A DNA stretch of 64,000 bases from Oceanobacillus jordanicus (GCF_022095695.1 NZ_JAIFZM010000009.1:1-64000); one strand, 5' to 3'; shown: positions 47,374 through 61,044, counted from the first letter of the stretch. Numbers and translations: made by a program. Notes: a model not told the origin generated them from the letters alone.

Positions 47374-48711
47374 ATGGGAATAAAAAATATTAAATGGAAA
47401 GCGATAGGAGTTTGTTTAGCTCTGATTTTCTTCACCGCGTTGGTGGGGTGTTCCCAGAATACAGACAACAGCGTGGAGCAAGAAATACAACAAAGGCAAG
47501 ACAATAAAGGTGATGGGAATGAAGACGAAGGCAAAAGCAGTGCCCAAGATAATCCTACAGAAGAAGACGAAAAGGACTCCGAAGAATCCTCTGTAGATAT
47601 GAAAGAAGCAGTTCAAGAAAAGATTTCTTCTATGACAATTAAAGAAAAAGTTGGCCAGATGCTTATGATTGGGTTTGAAGGTACCCAAGTGAATGATCAA
47701 ACGAGGAATTTCATACAAGAAAATCATATCGGTGGAGTCATTTTGTTTGAAAGGAATATAACCGACTCAAAACAATTATTAAATTTGAACAGGGAACTAA
47801 AGGAATTGAACGCCGATTCTCAGGATATCCCTCTTTTTATTTCTGTAGATGAAGAAGGTGGGGTCGTATCAAGAATGCCTCCCAAAATAGTAAATTTACC
47901 AGACAGTAAGAAGATTGGTGATCTTAATAATACAGAGCTTGCATACCAAGTTGGGGAAGCGATTGGAGAAAGGGTAAACGCATTCGGGTTTAATGTAACA
48001 ATGGCCCCTGTAATGGATGTTAATAGTAACCCAGATAACCCTATTATCGGAAAGAGAGCATTTGGTGATAACAAGGAGATTGTTTCGAAGATGGGCGTTG
48101 AAGAGATGAAAGGTATCCAATCAAAAGGCATCATTCCTGTCATCAAACATTTTCCAGGCCACGGGGATACAGATGTGGATTCCCACTTGGGCTTACCTGT
48201 AGTGCATAATAGTTTGGAAAGCATCCGAGAAATGGAATTGGTGCCATTCCAAAAAGCTATTGATCACCAAGCTGATATGACGATGGTTGCACATATACTG
48301 TTACCCGAGATAGATAATGAAGATCCCGCTTCCTTATCTAAAAATGTGGTCACCACTATGTTAAGAGAAGAATTGGGCTTTAACGGAGTAGCTATAACCG
48401 ACGATATGACAATGGGGGCCATTTTAGAAAACTATGATATAGGTGATGCTACCGTAAAAGCGGTTCAAGCGGGAAATGATATTGTTTTAGTATGCCATGG
48501 TGATGAAAATAAATTGAAAGCTCTTCATAGCTTAACCAAGGCTGTGGAAAGTGGAGCTATTAAGGAAGAAAGAATCGATGAGAGTGTGAAGAGAATTTTA
48601 CACCTAAAAGAAAAATACAACCTTTCCAGTACTTCTCCAAGCAATATAGAGCTGGATAAAATCAATCAGTCATCTGAAGAAATAATTCGTAAGCTTGAAG
48701 AAAATAAATAG
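47374..48711 (+). CDS. Glycoside hydrolase family 3 lipoprotein, NagZ-like
   Basis: A 445-aa lipoprotein, lipobox Cys26 (LVGC), with an acidic linker to about residue 75. The GH3 barrel has GFEGTQV, DEEGGVVSRMP and KHFPGHGDTDVDSHLGLP, the latter holding the catalytic His-Asp pair of beta-N-acetylglucosaminidases. AITDDMTMGAI contains the nucleophile Asp. It probably trims cell-wall GlcNAc-MurNAc fragments outside the cell. It is shorter than B. subtilis NagZ (YbbD, about 640 aa) and lacks its second domain. GGGAGGA precedes the ATG. Confidence 0.9.
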   Translation: MGIKNIKWKAIGVCLALIFFTALVGCSQNTDNSVEQEIQQRQDNKGDGNEDEGKSSAQDNPTEEDEKDSEESSVDMKEAVQEKISSMTIKEKVGQMLMIGFEGTQVNDQTRNFIQENHIGGVILFERNITDSKQLLNLNRELKELNADSQDIPLFISVDEEGGVVSRMPPKIVNLPDSKKIGDLNNTELAYQVGEAIGERVNAFGFNVTMAPVMDVNSNPDNPIIGKRAFGDNKEIVSKMGVEEMKGIQSKGIIPVIKHFPGHGDTDVDSHLGLPVVHNSLESIREMELVPFQKAIDHQADMTMVAHILLPEIDNEDPASLSKNVVTTMLREELGFNGVAITDDMTMGAILENYDIGDATVKAVQAGNDIVLVCHGDENKLKALHSLTKAVESGAIKEERIDESVKRILHLKEKYNLSSTSPSNIELDKINQSSEEIIRKLEENK

Positions 48712-48806
48712 TATTTTAAGGGTAATCCATCTAGACCTAACTTGTATTTTGTGTCAATCTATGGCAGAGTAAGAATGTAATGTTGTTAATTGAATAGTAC
48801 GTTTCG

Positions 48807-48897
48807 ATGTAGGGGGACCAGTGTTGCTGGTTGAGATCATATCCGTAAGATATAGACCCTTGGAACCTGATCTGGCTTAAACCAGCGTAGGGAACAT
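48807..48897 (+). promoter_or_regulatory. TPP riboswitch (thi box)
   Basis: Conserved blocks are present in order: GTAGGGGGACC, CTGGTTGAGATCAT (with the CTGAGA-like core as TTGAGA), ACCCTTGGAACCTGATCTGG and CCAGCGTAGGGAACAT. The outer stem pairs ATGT (48807) with ACAT (48894-48897). It controls the downstream thiamine-precursor uptake genes; TPP binding should reduce their expression. Confidence 0.95.
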
Positions 48898-48919
48898 ATA
48901 GAAGTGAATGTGACGATAT

Positions 48920-48952
48920 ATGCGCCTGGGTGAGCCCTGAGCGCATTTTTTT
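48920..48952 (+). terminator. Terminator in the TPP riboswitch leader
   Basis: ATGCGCCTGGG pairs with CCCTGAGCGCAT (one mismatch) and ends in seven T, 70 bp before the first thi gene. Confidence 0.8.
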
Positions 48953-49021
48953 GTGCATGAAAACAATATGTTCCTCCAAACAACAGCATTATGTGTCATA
49001 ACAAAAAAGGAGGAAAGAAGA

Positions 49022-50017
49022 ATGAAAAAGCTTTTACTTAGTATGGTTGTTTTGTTCACCTTGATCATTGCAGGTTGTAATCAAGAGGCAACAGGTAATG
49101 ATCAAGAGGACATCAGTTTAAAGAAAGTGACAATGGTGCTCGATTGGACACCGAATACGAACCACACAGGATTATATGTTGCCCAAGCAGAAGGGTATTT
49201 TGAAGAAGAAGGGTTGGATGTAGAGATCACCTTGCCAGGTGAATCAGGGGCAGACCAGGTTGTGGCATCCGGAAAGGCTGAATTTGGGATAGGAGCACAA
49301 GAAGCTGTGACCGAAGCGCGTATCCAGGACATCCCAATTGTATCACTTGCTGCAATTATTCAGCATAATACATCGGGTTTTGCTTCCCCTGCGGATAAAG
49401 AAATTACGTCGCCTGCTGATTACGCCGGAAAAACATATGGTGGCTGGGGTGCACCTGTAGAGAAGGCAGTAATTGATTCATTAATGAAGCAGGAAGATGC
49501 CAGCGTAGAGGATGTCAATATTATAAACATGGGAAATACCGACTTTTTCACGGCTGTCGAAAGAGATGTTGATTTTGCCTGGATCTATTATGGATGGACT
49601 GGAGTGGAAGCAGAGTTACGCGATGTTGATTTGAATATGCAATATTTAACCGATTATAGTGACAAGCTAGATTACTATACTCCTGTTATCACCACGAATG
49701 AAAATCTGATAGAATCCGATCCAGAAACAATCCAAGCATTTATGAAAGCAGTGACGAAGGGGTATGAGTATGCAATCGACAACCCTGATAAAGCAGCTGA
49801 TATTTTAATAGAGGCAGTGCCTGACTTAGACCCAGAATTGGTAAAAGCAAGTCAGGAATGGATCTCCCCGAAATATCAAGATGATGCTAACCAGTGGGGA
49901 GAGCAGGACGAGAAAGTTTGGCAGAATTACGGAGATTGGATGTATGAGAATGGACTATTGGAAAAAGAACTAGATGCCAGCAGTGCATATACAAATGAAT
50001 TTTTACCAGAAAAATAG
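49022..50017 (+). CDS. thiY: Thiamine-precursor (HMP/FAMP) binding lipoprotein
   Basis: A 331-aa lipoprotein, lipobox Cys19 (IIAGC), with an NMT1/THI5 domain. MVLDWTPNTNHTGLYVAQAEGYF is the ThiY signature; GEFG-type ligand segments (GADQVVASGKAEFGIGAQE) follow. It binds formyl-aminopyrimidine or HMP for uptake. AAGGAGGAAAGAAG precedes the ATG; the earlier frame from 48953 runs into the terminator hairpin and is rejected. It is the first gene of the TPP-controlled operon. Confidence 0.93.
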   Translation: MKKLLLSMVVLFTLIIAGCNQEATGNDQEDISLKKVTMVLDWTPNTNHTGLYVAQAEGYFEEEGLDVEITLPGESGADQVVASGKAEFGIGAQEAVTEARIQDIPIVSLAAIIQHNTSGFASPADKEITSPADYAGKTYGGWGAPVEKAVIDSLMKQEDASVEDVNIINMGNTDFFTAVERDVDFAWIYYGWTGVEAELRDVDLNMQYLTDYSDKLDYYTPVITTNENLIESDPETIQAFMKAVTKGYEYAIDNPDKAADILIEAVPDLDPELVKASQEWISPKYQDDANQWGEQDEKVWQNYGDWMYENGLLEKELDASSAYTNEFLPEK

Positions 50018-50041
50018 AATTGAATTGGAGTGTGAGGAATA

Positions 50042-50332
50042 ATGGCAAATGCGTTAGTAAGTATACAAATTATCCCAAAAACTAAAAACGGTGAAGATAG
50101 TATTCCATATGTTGATGCGGCTATTGATGTAATTGAACAGTCAGGAGTTAAGTATCAGGTGAATCCGCTAGAGACCACAATGGAAGGGGAACTGACAGCG
50201 TTATTTTCCATCATCGAAAAAATGAATGAAAAAATGGCCAGCCTTGGATGTCCAAGCATAATTTCTCAAGTGAAGGTTTATTACAAGCCGGATGGAGCAT
50301 CAATGGACGTGTTAACGGAAAAATACCGTTAA
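50042..50332 (+). CDS. MTH1187-family thiamine-binding protein
   Basis: A 96-aa ferredoxin-like fold protein: VSIQIIPKTK at the start, IDVIEQSGVKYQVNPLETTMEGE in the middle and SQVKVYYKPDGAS near the end. The family (PF01910) binds thiamine or a related pyrimidine in the cytoplasm and often lies in thi transporter operons. GTGAGGA precedes the ATG, 24 bp after thiY. Confidence 0.9.
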   Translation: MANALVSIQIIPKTKNGEDSIPYVDAAIDVIEQSGVKYQVNPLETTMEGELTALFSIIEKMNEKMASLGCPSIISQVKVYYKPDGASMDVLTEKYR

Positions 50333-50344
50333 GAATGGAGGTGG

Positions 50345-50369
50345 AGGGTACTGCTTCTGGCAGTACCCT
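50345..50369 (+). other. Perfect hairpin between ribosome site and start of thiX
   Basis: AGGGTACTGC and GCAGTACCCT form a perfect 10-bp stem with a TTCTG loop. GGAGG lies just before it (50337-50341) and ATG one base after it (50371). If the stem folds, it would bring the two to within about four unpaired bases. Confidence 0.7.
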
Positions 50370-50370
50370 G

Positions 50371-51144
50371 ATGATTATGAAAAAAATTGTGGAACAAGGA
50401 TGGCGTCCTGTGTTGGTCGTTATCCTTTTACTTATTTTGTGGGAAGCTAGCAGTCGTTTGTTTGCTATTCCTGCTTGGTTACTGCCATCACCATTGACCA
50501 TTATGGAAGAAGGGTTAAGCAGCTGGTCTAATTATGCACATCATCTTGTCTCAACCACAAAGCTATCAATAGTAGGATTTGTAATTGGTACAAGTATAGG
50601 ATTGCTTATTGCTGTCTTATTACATTTGATGCCTCATGTACGGCAGGCGTTTTATCCATTGCTTATCCTATCCCAGAATATCCCGATCATTGTGCTAGCG
50701 CCATTGTTAATTATATGGTTTGGGTTTGGCGTCTTACCAAAATTATTTATCATTACCCTTGTTTGTTTCTTCCCGGTTGCGGTAGCGGCCTTGGATGGAT
50801 TCCGCCAAACGAATGCTGAGATGAAGCATTATATGTACATGGCAGGCGCATCAAAACGGCAGGTTTTTTCGAAGCTAGAATTGCCACATGCGTTGCCAAC
50901 TGTATTTTCTGGTTTAAAAATATCTGCTACTTACAGTGTGATGGGTGCAGTCATTTCGGAATGGCTAGGTGCCAACAAGGGCATCGGAGTATATATGACA
51001 TTGGCACAGTCCTCTTTTAGAACAGACCGGGTATTTGTAGCGATATTTTTCATCATGCTGTTATGTTTGCTATTTTTTAGTTTCATTATTGCACTGGAAA
51101 GGTTTTGCATTAAAGGACAACCAGGACAGGAGGCGAAATCATGA
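50371..51144 (+). CDS. thiX: Thiamine-precursor ABC transporter permease
   Basis: A 257-aa BPD-type permease with six hydrophobic segments. LWEASSRLFAIPAWLLPSP is typical of the SsuC/ThiX group, and the cytoplasmic EAA-like loop reads EMKHYMYMAGASKRQVFSKLELPHALP. The start is uncertain: ATG 50371 or 50377 after the hairpin, or ATG 50335 two bases after the upstream stop. It overlaps thiZ by 4 bp and forms the transporter core with ThiY and ThiZ. Confidence 0.9.
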   Translation: MIMKKIVEQGWRPVLVVILLLILWEASSRLFAIPAWLLPSPLTIMEEGLSSWSNYAHHLVSTTKLSIVGFVIGTSIGLLIAVLLHLMPHVRQAFYPLLILSQNIPIIVLAPLLIIWFGFGVLPKLFIITLVCFFPVAVAALDGFRQTNAEMKHYMYMAGASKRQVFSKLELPHALPTVFSGLKISATYSVMGAVISEWLGANKGIGVYMTLAQSSFRTDRVFVAIFFIMLLCLLFFSFIIALERFCIKGQPGQEAKS

Positions 51145-51878
51145 GTGAACTTAAAGTAAGCGAAGTATCCAAGTCATTCGGGGAGAAAAAAGTACTTCAG
51201 TCTGTTTCCTTTTCTGTAAAAGAAGGTGAATTTGTATCCTTGCTTGGTCCTTCTGGGAGTGGGAAGAGTACACTGTTTCATTTAATTGGAGGCTTATATA
51301 CACCGGATGAAGGCGAATTATATTTAGGTGGAGAAAACATTAACGGAAAGCGTGGGAAAATCAGCTATACACCACAGAGCCCTTCTTTGTTTCCATGGCG
51401 TACAGTGCTCGATAATGTCGTTCTCGGTGAAGAGTTACATGCAAAGCCTAATAAAGAAAGGGCAAGCGCCATGCTGGAGAGGGCAGGTCTTGCAGATTAT
51501 GTGAATGCCTACCCCCATCAGTTGTCAGGTGGGATGCGACAGCGCGCTGCTTTTGTTAGATCCTTGCTCAGTCCGCAGCCTTTCATTTGTCTGGACGAAC
51601 CATTTTCTGCCTTAGATGAATTTACAAGACTCGACATGCAAAAATGGCTGCTGTCCATTTGGGAAGAAAACCGTAAATCTGTTTTATTTGTTACACACAA
51701 TATAGAGGAAGCCATTTACTTATCTGAGCGAGTATTAGTGTTATCCAGCAATCCCGCCACAGTGAAGCGGGAGTTTACAATTCCTTTCGAGCGCCCTCGT
51801 CGAGAAGAACTCGTACTGACGGAAGAATTTTTAGATTGGAAAAAACAAATTTACCATGAGTTGCGGAGTGAAGCATAA
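51141..51878 (+). CDS. thiZ: Thiamine-precursor ABC transporter ATPase
   Basis: A 245-aa ATPase of the SsuB/TauB/ThiZ type. Walker A GPSGSGKSTLF, signature LSGGMRQRAAFVR, Walker B FICLDEPFSALDE and the switch His in VTHNIEEA are intact. Starts in an ATGA overlap with thiX and shares its last base with the next gene. Confidence 0.94.
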   Translation: MSELKVSEVSKSFGEKKVLQSVSFSVKEGEFVSLLGPSGSGKSTLFHLIGGLYTPDEGELYLGGENINGKRGKISYTPQSPSLFPWRTVLDNVVLGEELHAKPNKERASAMLERAGLADYVNAYPHQLSGGMRQRAAFVRSLLSPQPFICLDEPFSALDEFTRLDMQKWLLSIWEENRKSVLFVTHNIEEAIYLSERVLVLSSNPATVKREFTIPFERPRREELVLTEEFLDWKKQIYHELRSEA

Positions 51879-52657
51879 TGCGAGCTGTTATCGATGCCCA
51901 TATTCATTTGGATATGTATACCAAACAAGAGCAGCAAAGGATATTGCAAGATTTAAATGATGCGAATGTGGAGGCGCTGATTTGTGTGTCGAACCACTTG
52001 CAGTCTGCTCAAAGGCTTTTAGGGATAGAGAAAGAGGACGTGCGGGTAAAGCCGGCCATAGGTTACCATCCAGAGCAAGAATTGCCAACGGAGGAAGAAC
52101 AGGCCGCTCTATGGGAATTAATGGATCAAGAACAACATAGGTTCGTGGCAATCGGCGAGGTTGGCTTACCGTATTATACGCGAAAGGAGAATCCTGCATT
52201 CGACCTGAGCGCGTACGTTGATCTTTTGGAGCGGTTTATCAGAAAAGCAACCCAACTTAATAAGCCTATTGTGCTACACGCTGTGTATGAGGATGCACCA
52301 CTTGTTTGTGACTTGCTGGAGGCATACCAGGTGAAAAAGGCGCACTTTCACTGGTTTAAAGGAGATAAGCAGACAGTGGAGCGAATGATTAAAAATGGCT
52401 ATTATATTTCCATAACGCCTGACTGCTTGTATGAAGCGGAAATTCAGCAATTGATTTCTATTTATCCATTAGAGCAAATAATGGTGGAGACGGACGGGCC
52501 ATGGCCGTTTGAAGGAGAATTTGAAGGCAGGCCTACACATCCTCACATGCTGCATCGCATCGTTGAAAAAATAGCCTATTTAAAAAAGATCGATGAAGGG
52601 CAAGTTTATAGCCAGTTATATAGGAATACAAAAGAATTTTATAACCTCATAGATTAG
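51878..52657 (+). CDS. TatD-like metal-dependent hydrolase in the thi operon
   Basis: A 259-aa amidohydrolase. The metal ligands follow TatD: AHIHLD, GEVGLPYY (Glu), VLHAVYEDA (His), KAHFHWF (His) and VETDGPW (Asp). TatD proteins include nucleases and small-molecule deformylases or deacylases. As it is translationally coupled to thiZ (TAATG) under a TPP riboswitch, it may act on an imported thiamine breakdown product such as formyl-aminopyrimidine; this is inference. Confidence 0.85.
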   Translation: MRAVIDAHIHLDMYTKQEQQRILQDLNDANVEALICVSNHLQSAQRLLGIEKEDVRVKPAIGYHPEQELPTEEEQAALWELMDQEQHRFVAIGEVGLPYYTRKENPAFDLSAYVDLLERFIRKATQLNKPIVLHAVYEDAPLVCDLLEAYQVKKAHFHWFKGDKQTVERMIKNGYYISITPDCLYEAEIQQLISIYPLEQIMVETDGPWPFEGEFEGRPTHPHMLHRIVEKIAYLKKIDEGQVYSQLYRNTKEFYNLID

Positions 52658-52710
52658 TGTGAAGTGTGAGGGCCACGCGTGGCGTTTTCATAAAGTCGCG
52701 TGTCGCTCTC

Positions 52711-52983
52711 AAAGTCGCTTGTCACCTTCGCAAAAAGGCGCATCTCCATCAAAAGAAACGCACCGCTCCAGCAAACAGACGCGGCCCTCACCAAAAGAGA
52801 CGCACCAATCCAGCAAAGAGACGCGGCCCTCACCAAAAGAGACGCACCAATCCAGCAAAGAGACGCAACTCCCACCAAAAGAGACGCACCGATCCAGCAA
52901 AGAGACGCAGCCCTCACCAAAACAGACGCACCAATCCAGAGAAGAGACGCAGCCCCCACCAAAACAGACGCGCCACCCATCCA
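52711..52983. repeat. 21-bp tandem array 3
   Basis: Thirteen units of strict 21-bp period between the TatD-like gene and pcrB. Two alternating types give a 42-bp super-repeat: AAGAGACGCACCAATCCAGCA and AAGAGACGCGGCCCTCACCAA. The first two units are diverged and a related partial unit lies at 52692. The CAAAGAGACGC core resembles CAAAGTGAAAC of array 2 and CGAAGTGATTG of array 1. All three forward frames and two reverse ones stay open, so the ORFs here are artefacts. The rest of 52658-53102 has no gene. Confidence 0.93.
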
Positions 52984-53102
52984 AAACCCAGCTCCATCAC
53001 CACCCACGACAGCTTCTAAAAAATTTCACCCTTATCCCTAAATTCCGCTAGGTTTTTTTGGTATAATAAAGTAATGGATTAAGTTAATGGAGGATTAACA
53101 AT

Positions 53103-53792
53103 TTGTATACTACAATGAACGAATGGAAGCATATATTTAAACTCGACCCTGCCAAGGAAATCTCGGATGAACATTTAGAAATGATTTGTGAATCAGGAAC
53201 AGACGCTGTGATTGTTGGTGGAACAGATGACATCACATTGGACGGGGTACTTGATTTGCTTGCCCGTGTCCGCAGATATACTGTCCCATGTATTTTAGAA
53301 ATTTCCTCAATGGACGCGATCACCCCAGGATTTGATTATTACTATATCCCTATGGTTCTGAATTCAAAAGAGAAGAAGTGGATGATGGATATCCAACATC
53401 AGGCGATTAAAGAGTTTGTCGACATGATGGAATATAGTGAGATTTTGTTTGAAGGATATTGCATTTTGAATGAGGAAGCCAAGGCTTTTACCCATACAAA
53501 CAGTTACTTACCGGATGAAGAAGATGTCATTGCATATGCATATATGGCGGAAAAAGTCTTCCACTTACCGGTTTTTTATATGGAGTACAGCGGCAAATAT
53601 GGTGACCCCGAGCTTGTGAAAAAAGTGAAGCAACAGCTTGATGAAACAAAGCTTTTTTACGGTGGAGGAATTGAGACGGTGCAACAGGCACGAGATATGA
53701 AAGAGAATGCTGATGTGATTATTGTCGGCAATATTATATATACAGACATTAAAAAAGCAATAAAAACAGTAAAAGCAATAAAAGATAATTGA
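53103..53792 (+). CDS. pcrB: Heptaprenylglyceryl phosphate synthase
   Basis: A 229-aa TIM-barrel prenyltransferase that links heptaprenyl diphosphate to glycerol-1-phosphate. [14 protein letters not shown] at the N terminus, [36 protein letters not shown] and [12 protein letters not shown] match PcrB. TTG start with GGAGG 9 bp upstream; the TTG frame lines up with the B. subtilis N terminus. First of the pcrB-pcrA-ligA-camS group. Confidence 0.95.
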   Translation: MYTTMNEWKHIFKLDPAKEISDEHLEMICESGTDAVIVGGTDDITLDGVLDLLARVRRYTVPCILEISSMDAITPGFDYYYIPMVLNSKEKKWMMDIQHQAIKEFVDMMEYSEILFEGYCILNEEAKAFTHTNSYLPDEEDVIAYAYMAEKVFHLPVFYMEYSGKYGDPELVKKVKQQLDETKLFYGGGIETVQQARDMKENADVIIVGNIIYTDIKKAIKTVKAIKDN

Positions 53793-53808
53793 GTTAGGCG
53801 GTGGAAGT

Positions 53809-58043
<4,235 letters not shown>

Positions 58044-58057
58044 GGGAGTGTAATGAA

Positions 58058-59272
58058 ATGAAGAAATGGAGCATATGTCTGCTGGGCGCACTTCTACTTA
58101 TTACGGCATGTTCACCGGATACCAATGAAGAAGTCGTGCAAGAAGAGGATACGCAACAAGAAACATCGATTGTACCGAGCTACCAGCTTTCAGATGAAAA
58201 CTATAAAATGATTCTTCCATATGAGCCTAGCAAGGCAAGGGGCGTTATTGTAAACCAGGTAGCAAACCGTATGGATATTGATGAAATGGAAGAAGGATTG
58301 CGGAGGCACTCCAAAGAAGTGTATGACCCGAGCAAGTACTTCTTTCAAGAAGGACAGTATTTAGATGAAGATACAGTTTATGATTGGTTAGGCCGGGAAT
58401 TGACCGAAAGCCAATTAGAAGAAGCTGTAGCAGATAGAATAGACTATTTAGAGGAAAATAAAATGACGGTAAATGAGGAGAATATCCGCCGTGAATTCCA
58501 ACTGGGATTAAACCCACCAATTGAAGATGAATACAATCAAGAGGAGCAGGAAGCTAATCCAAAATATCTTTCCCATATTCTAGAACATAACTTTTTATCA
58601 AAGAATGAAGATAACACAGTTAAGCTAGAAGGAATTTCAATTGGTCTTGCAATGAAATCAGTTTACCGTTTCCAGACTAAAAAAGATGGACCTTATAGCT
58701 ATCTAGATATCTCTCAAAGTGAGATGATGGAACAGGCCACAGTCATTGCAGAGAAAGTGGTAAATCGTATTCGCAATATGGAAGGGCTTGAAAATGTTCC
58801 GATCATGATTGCAGTATATAGAGAGCAGGAACGTAGCTCCCCAATTCCAGGGAATTATGTAGCAAAAATGAATGTAGCCGGTGGAGAAACATCATTGAGC
58901 GATTGGGATAACATAAATGAGCAACATGTTTTATTCCCATCAGATGAAGGTAAGAAAGAATACTTTGATGATCATGAATTAGTAACCAGCTTTGGTAATG
59001 AGATTGCCAATTACTTTCCTAACTATGTAGGTATTATAGGAGAAGGCTTCTATATAAATGATGAATTAAAGAAGTTGACAATTGAGATTCCTATTGAGTT
59101 TTACGGAAAAGCCGAGGTAATAGGGTTTAGCCAATATGCGTATGGACTTGTGCAGGATATGTTTGAGGATTATTATGATCTCGAATTGATGATCACCTCA
59201 AGCGATAAAGTAGAAAGTACAATCTTTCGTGAGGCAGGGTCCGATACACCAACCGTTCGTATTTTCCATTAA
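58058..59272 (+). CDS. camS: CamS-family sex pheromone lipoprotein (YerH)
   Basis: A 404-aa lipoprotein, lipobox Cys18 (LITAC), with an acidic linker and a CamS domain to the end. In Staphylococcus and Enterococcus the cAM373-type heptapeptide pheromones come from the last seven residues of CamS-family signal peptides; the matching piece here is ALLLITA. The domain itself has no settled function. It is linked to ligA as in B. subtilis yerH. A terminator follows. Confidence 0.93.
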   Translation: MKKWSICLLGALLLITACSPDTNEEVVQEEDTQQETSIVPSYQLSDENYKMILPYEPSKARGVIVNQVANRMDIDEMEEGLRRHSKEVYDPSKYFFQEGQYLDEDTVYDWLGRELTESQLEEAVADRIDYLEENKMTVNEENIRREFQLGLNPPIEDEYNQEEQEANPKYLSHILEHNFLSKNEDNTVKLEGISIGLAMKSVYRFQTKKDGPYSYLDISQSEMMEQATVIAEKVVNRIRNMEGLENVPIMIAVYREQERSSPIPGNYVAKMNVAGGETSLSDWDNINEQHVLFPSDEGKKEYFDDHELVTSFGNEIANYFPNYVGIIGEGFYINDELKKLTIEIPIEFYGKAEVIGFSQYAYGLVQDMFEDYYDLELMITSSDKVESTIFREAGSDTPTVRIFH

Positions 59273-59309
59273 GAAAAAAGATTCGTTGAAGTCTGACAAT
59301 AAATCGGGT

Positions 59310-59347
59310 AAAATAAGGGGTGGACATGCGCCGCTCCTTATTTTTTA
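59310..59347 (+). terminator. Terminator after camS
   Basis: AAAATAAGG pairs with CCTTATTTT, with a partly paired GGTGGACATGCGCCGCT interior, followed by TTTT. Confidence 0.8.
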
Positions 59348-59419
59348 TGTTTTTTTAATGGATTTTTTGTGAAAACGCAATCAATAGGGAGAATAGGATA
59401 ATTTTTAGGAGGTTTTAAT

Positions 59420-60967
59420 ATGGTAGTACCTTACAAACATGAACCTTTTACAGATTTCACCGTAGAAGAAAACAGACAGCAGATGCTTGAGGCTTTAAAA
59501 AAGGTGGAAGCCGATCTAGGTAAAGAATATCCACTAGTAATTGGCGGAGAGCGTATTACAACAGATGACAAGATTGTATCTGTTAATCCAGCCAACAGAG
59601 AAGAAGTAATTGGATATGTGTCCAAAGCAAATAAAGAGCTTGCTGAAAAAGCAATGCAAACTGCTGATAAAACATTTGAAACATGGAGAAAATCTGATCC
59701 TAAATTCCGTGCAGATATTCTTTTCCGTGCAGCGGCTATAGTTCGTCGTCGTAAGCATGAATTTACTGCACATCTAGTAAAAGAAGGCGGAAAGCCATGG
59801 AAAGAAGCTGACGCTGATACTGCAGAAGCCATTGACTTCATGGAATATTATGGCCGTCAAATGCTAGAATTAAAAGATGGCGTTAAAATTAATAGCCGTC
59901 CAATAGAATTTAACCAATATAATTACATTCCACTTGGTGTGGGGGTCGTAATTTCCCCGTGGAACTTCCTATTCGCTATCATGGCAGGAACAACTGTTGC
60001 TGCGATGGTAACTGGAAACACGGTATTATTAAAACCGGCAAGTGCTACACCAGTAATCGCGTATAAATTAATGGAAGTACTAGAAGAGGCTGGCTTGCCA
60101 GCTGGTGTCATTAACTTTATTCCTGGTCCAGGAAGTGAAGTCGGTGACTATCTTGTTGATCACCCACGTACACGTTTTGTCAGCTTCACGGGCTCACGTG
60201 ATGTTGGTATACGTATTTTTGAACGTGCTGCCAAAGTACAAGATGGCCAAAAATGGCTAAAACGTACCATTATTGAAATGGGAGGAAAAGATACGATTGT
60301 AGTAGATAAAGAGGCAGACCTTGAGCTTGCCGCACAATCTATCGTGCAATCAGCATTTGGCTTCTCTGGTCAAAAATGTTCTGCATGTTCTCGCGCCGTT
60401 ATTCATCAGGATGTCTACGATGAGGTAAAAGATCGTGTCGCTTCTCTAACTAAAGAACTTTCTGCTGGAGATCCATATGATAACTCACACTTTATGGGGC
60501 CAGTTATCGATCAGGGAGCATATGATAAGATCCTAGATTACATCGAAATTGGTAAAAAAGAAGGCGAGCTACTTGTCGGGGGAACTGGCGATGATAGTAA
60601 GGGATGGTTTGTGAATCCTACTGTATTCGCTGATCTTAAACCAGATGCACGTATCATGCAGGAAGAAATCTTTGGTCCTGTAGTTGGCTTAACAAAGGCA
60701 AAAGATTTTGATGAAGCAATCGAAATTGCTAACAATACAGATTATGGCTTAACAGGTGCTGTTATCACAAATAACCGTGAGCATCAAGAACAAGCCCGTC
60801 AGGATTTTCATGTAGGAAACCTTTACTTTAACCGTGGATGTACGGCAGCAATTGTTGGTTATCAGCCATTTGGTGGCTTTAACATGTCCGGTACAGACTC
60901 CAAAGCAGGTGGGCCTGATTACCTAATTCACCACATGCAAGGAAAAACCACCTCCGAAATGTTTTAA
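59420..60967 (+). CDS. pruA: L-glutamate gamma-semialdehyde dehydrogenase
   Basis: A 515-aa aldehyde dehydrogenase oxidising glutamate semialdehyde (P5C) to glutamate in proline and arginine breakdown. The catalytic Glu lies in [12 protein letters not shown], the nucleophile Cys in [13 protein letters not shown], and the NAD site in FTGSRDVG. The length and the end [11 protein letters not shown] match RocA/PruA of Bacillus. GGAGG precedes the ATG. No proline dehydrogenase gene is seen next to it, but a proline-type symporter gene lies 2 kb downstream. Confidence 0.96.
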   Translation: MVVPYKHEPFTDFTVEENRQQMLEALKKVEADLGKEYPLVIGGERITTDDKIVSVNPANREEVIGYVSKANKELAEKAMQTADKTFETWRKSDPKFRADILFRAAAIVRRRKHEFTAHLVKEGGKPWKEADADTAEAIDFMEYYGRQMLELKDGVKINSRPIEFNQYNYIPLGVGVVISPWNFLFAIMAGTTVAAMVTGNTVLLKPASATPVIAYKLMEVLEEAGLPAGVINFIPGPGSEVGDYLVDHPRTRFVSFTGSRDVGIRIFERAAKVQDGQKWLKRTIIEMGGKDTIVVDKEADLELAAQSIVQSAFGFSGQKCSACSRAVIHQDVYDEVKDRVASLTKELSAGDPYDNSHFMGPVIDQGAYDKILDYIEIGKKEGELLVGGTGDDSKGWFVNPTVFADLKPDARIMQEEIFGPVVGLTKAKDFDEAIEIANNTDYGLTGAVITNNREHQEQARQDFHVGNLYFNRGCTAAIVGYQPFGGFNMSGTDSKAGGPDYLIHHMQGKTTSEMF

Positions 60968-60997
60968 CGATAAGAAAATAGTCACATGAACTCGATT

Positions 60998-61044
60998 AGC
61001 CCCCTTTCTAGCAAAAAAATGCTCAGAAAGGGGGTTAATTTTCC
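60998..61044 (+). terminator. Terminator after pruA
   Basis: GCCCCCTTTCT pairs with AGAAAGGGGGT around an A-rich loop and runs into TTAATTTTCC. Confidence 0.88.

Noticed and set aside
48953-49021. Longer thiY start at 48953
   Set aside because: It starts within the riboswitch terminator and would bury the lipoprotein signal peptide; ATG 49022 has AAGGAGG.
52654-53051. Five overlapping ORFs in array 3
   Set aside because: Open in nearly all frames owing to the 21-bp period; none has a ribosome site or a non-repeat domain.
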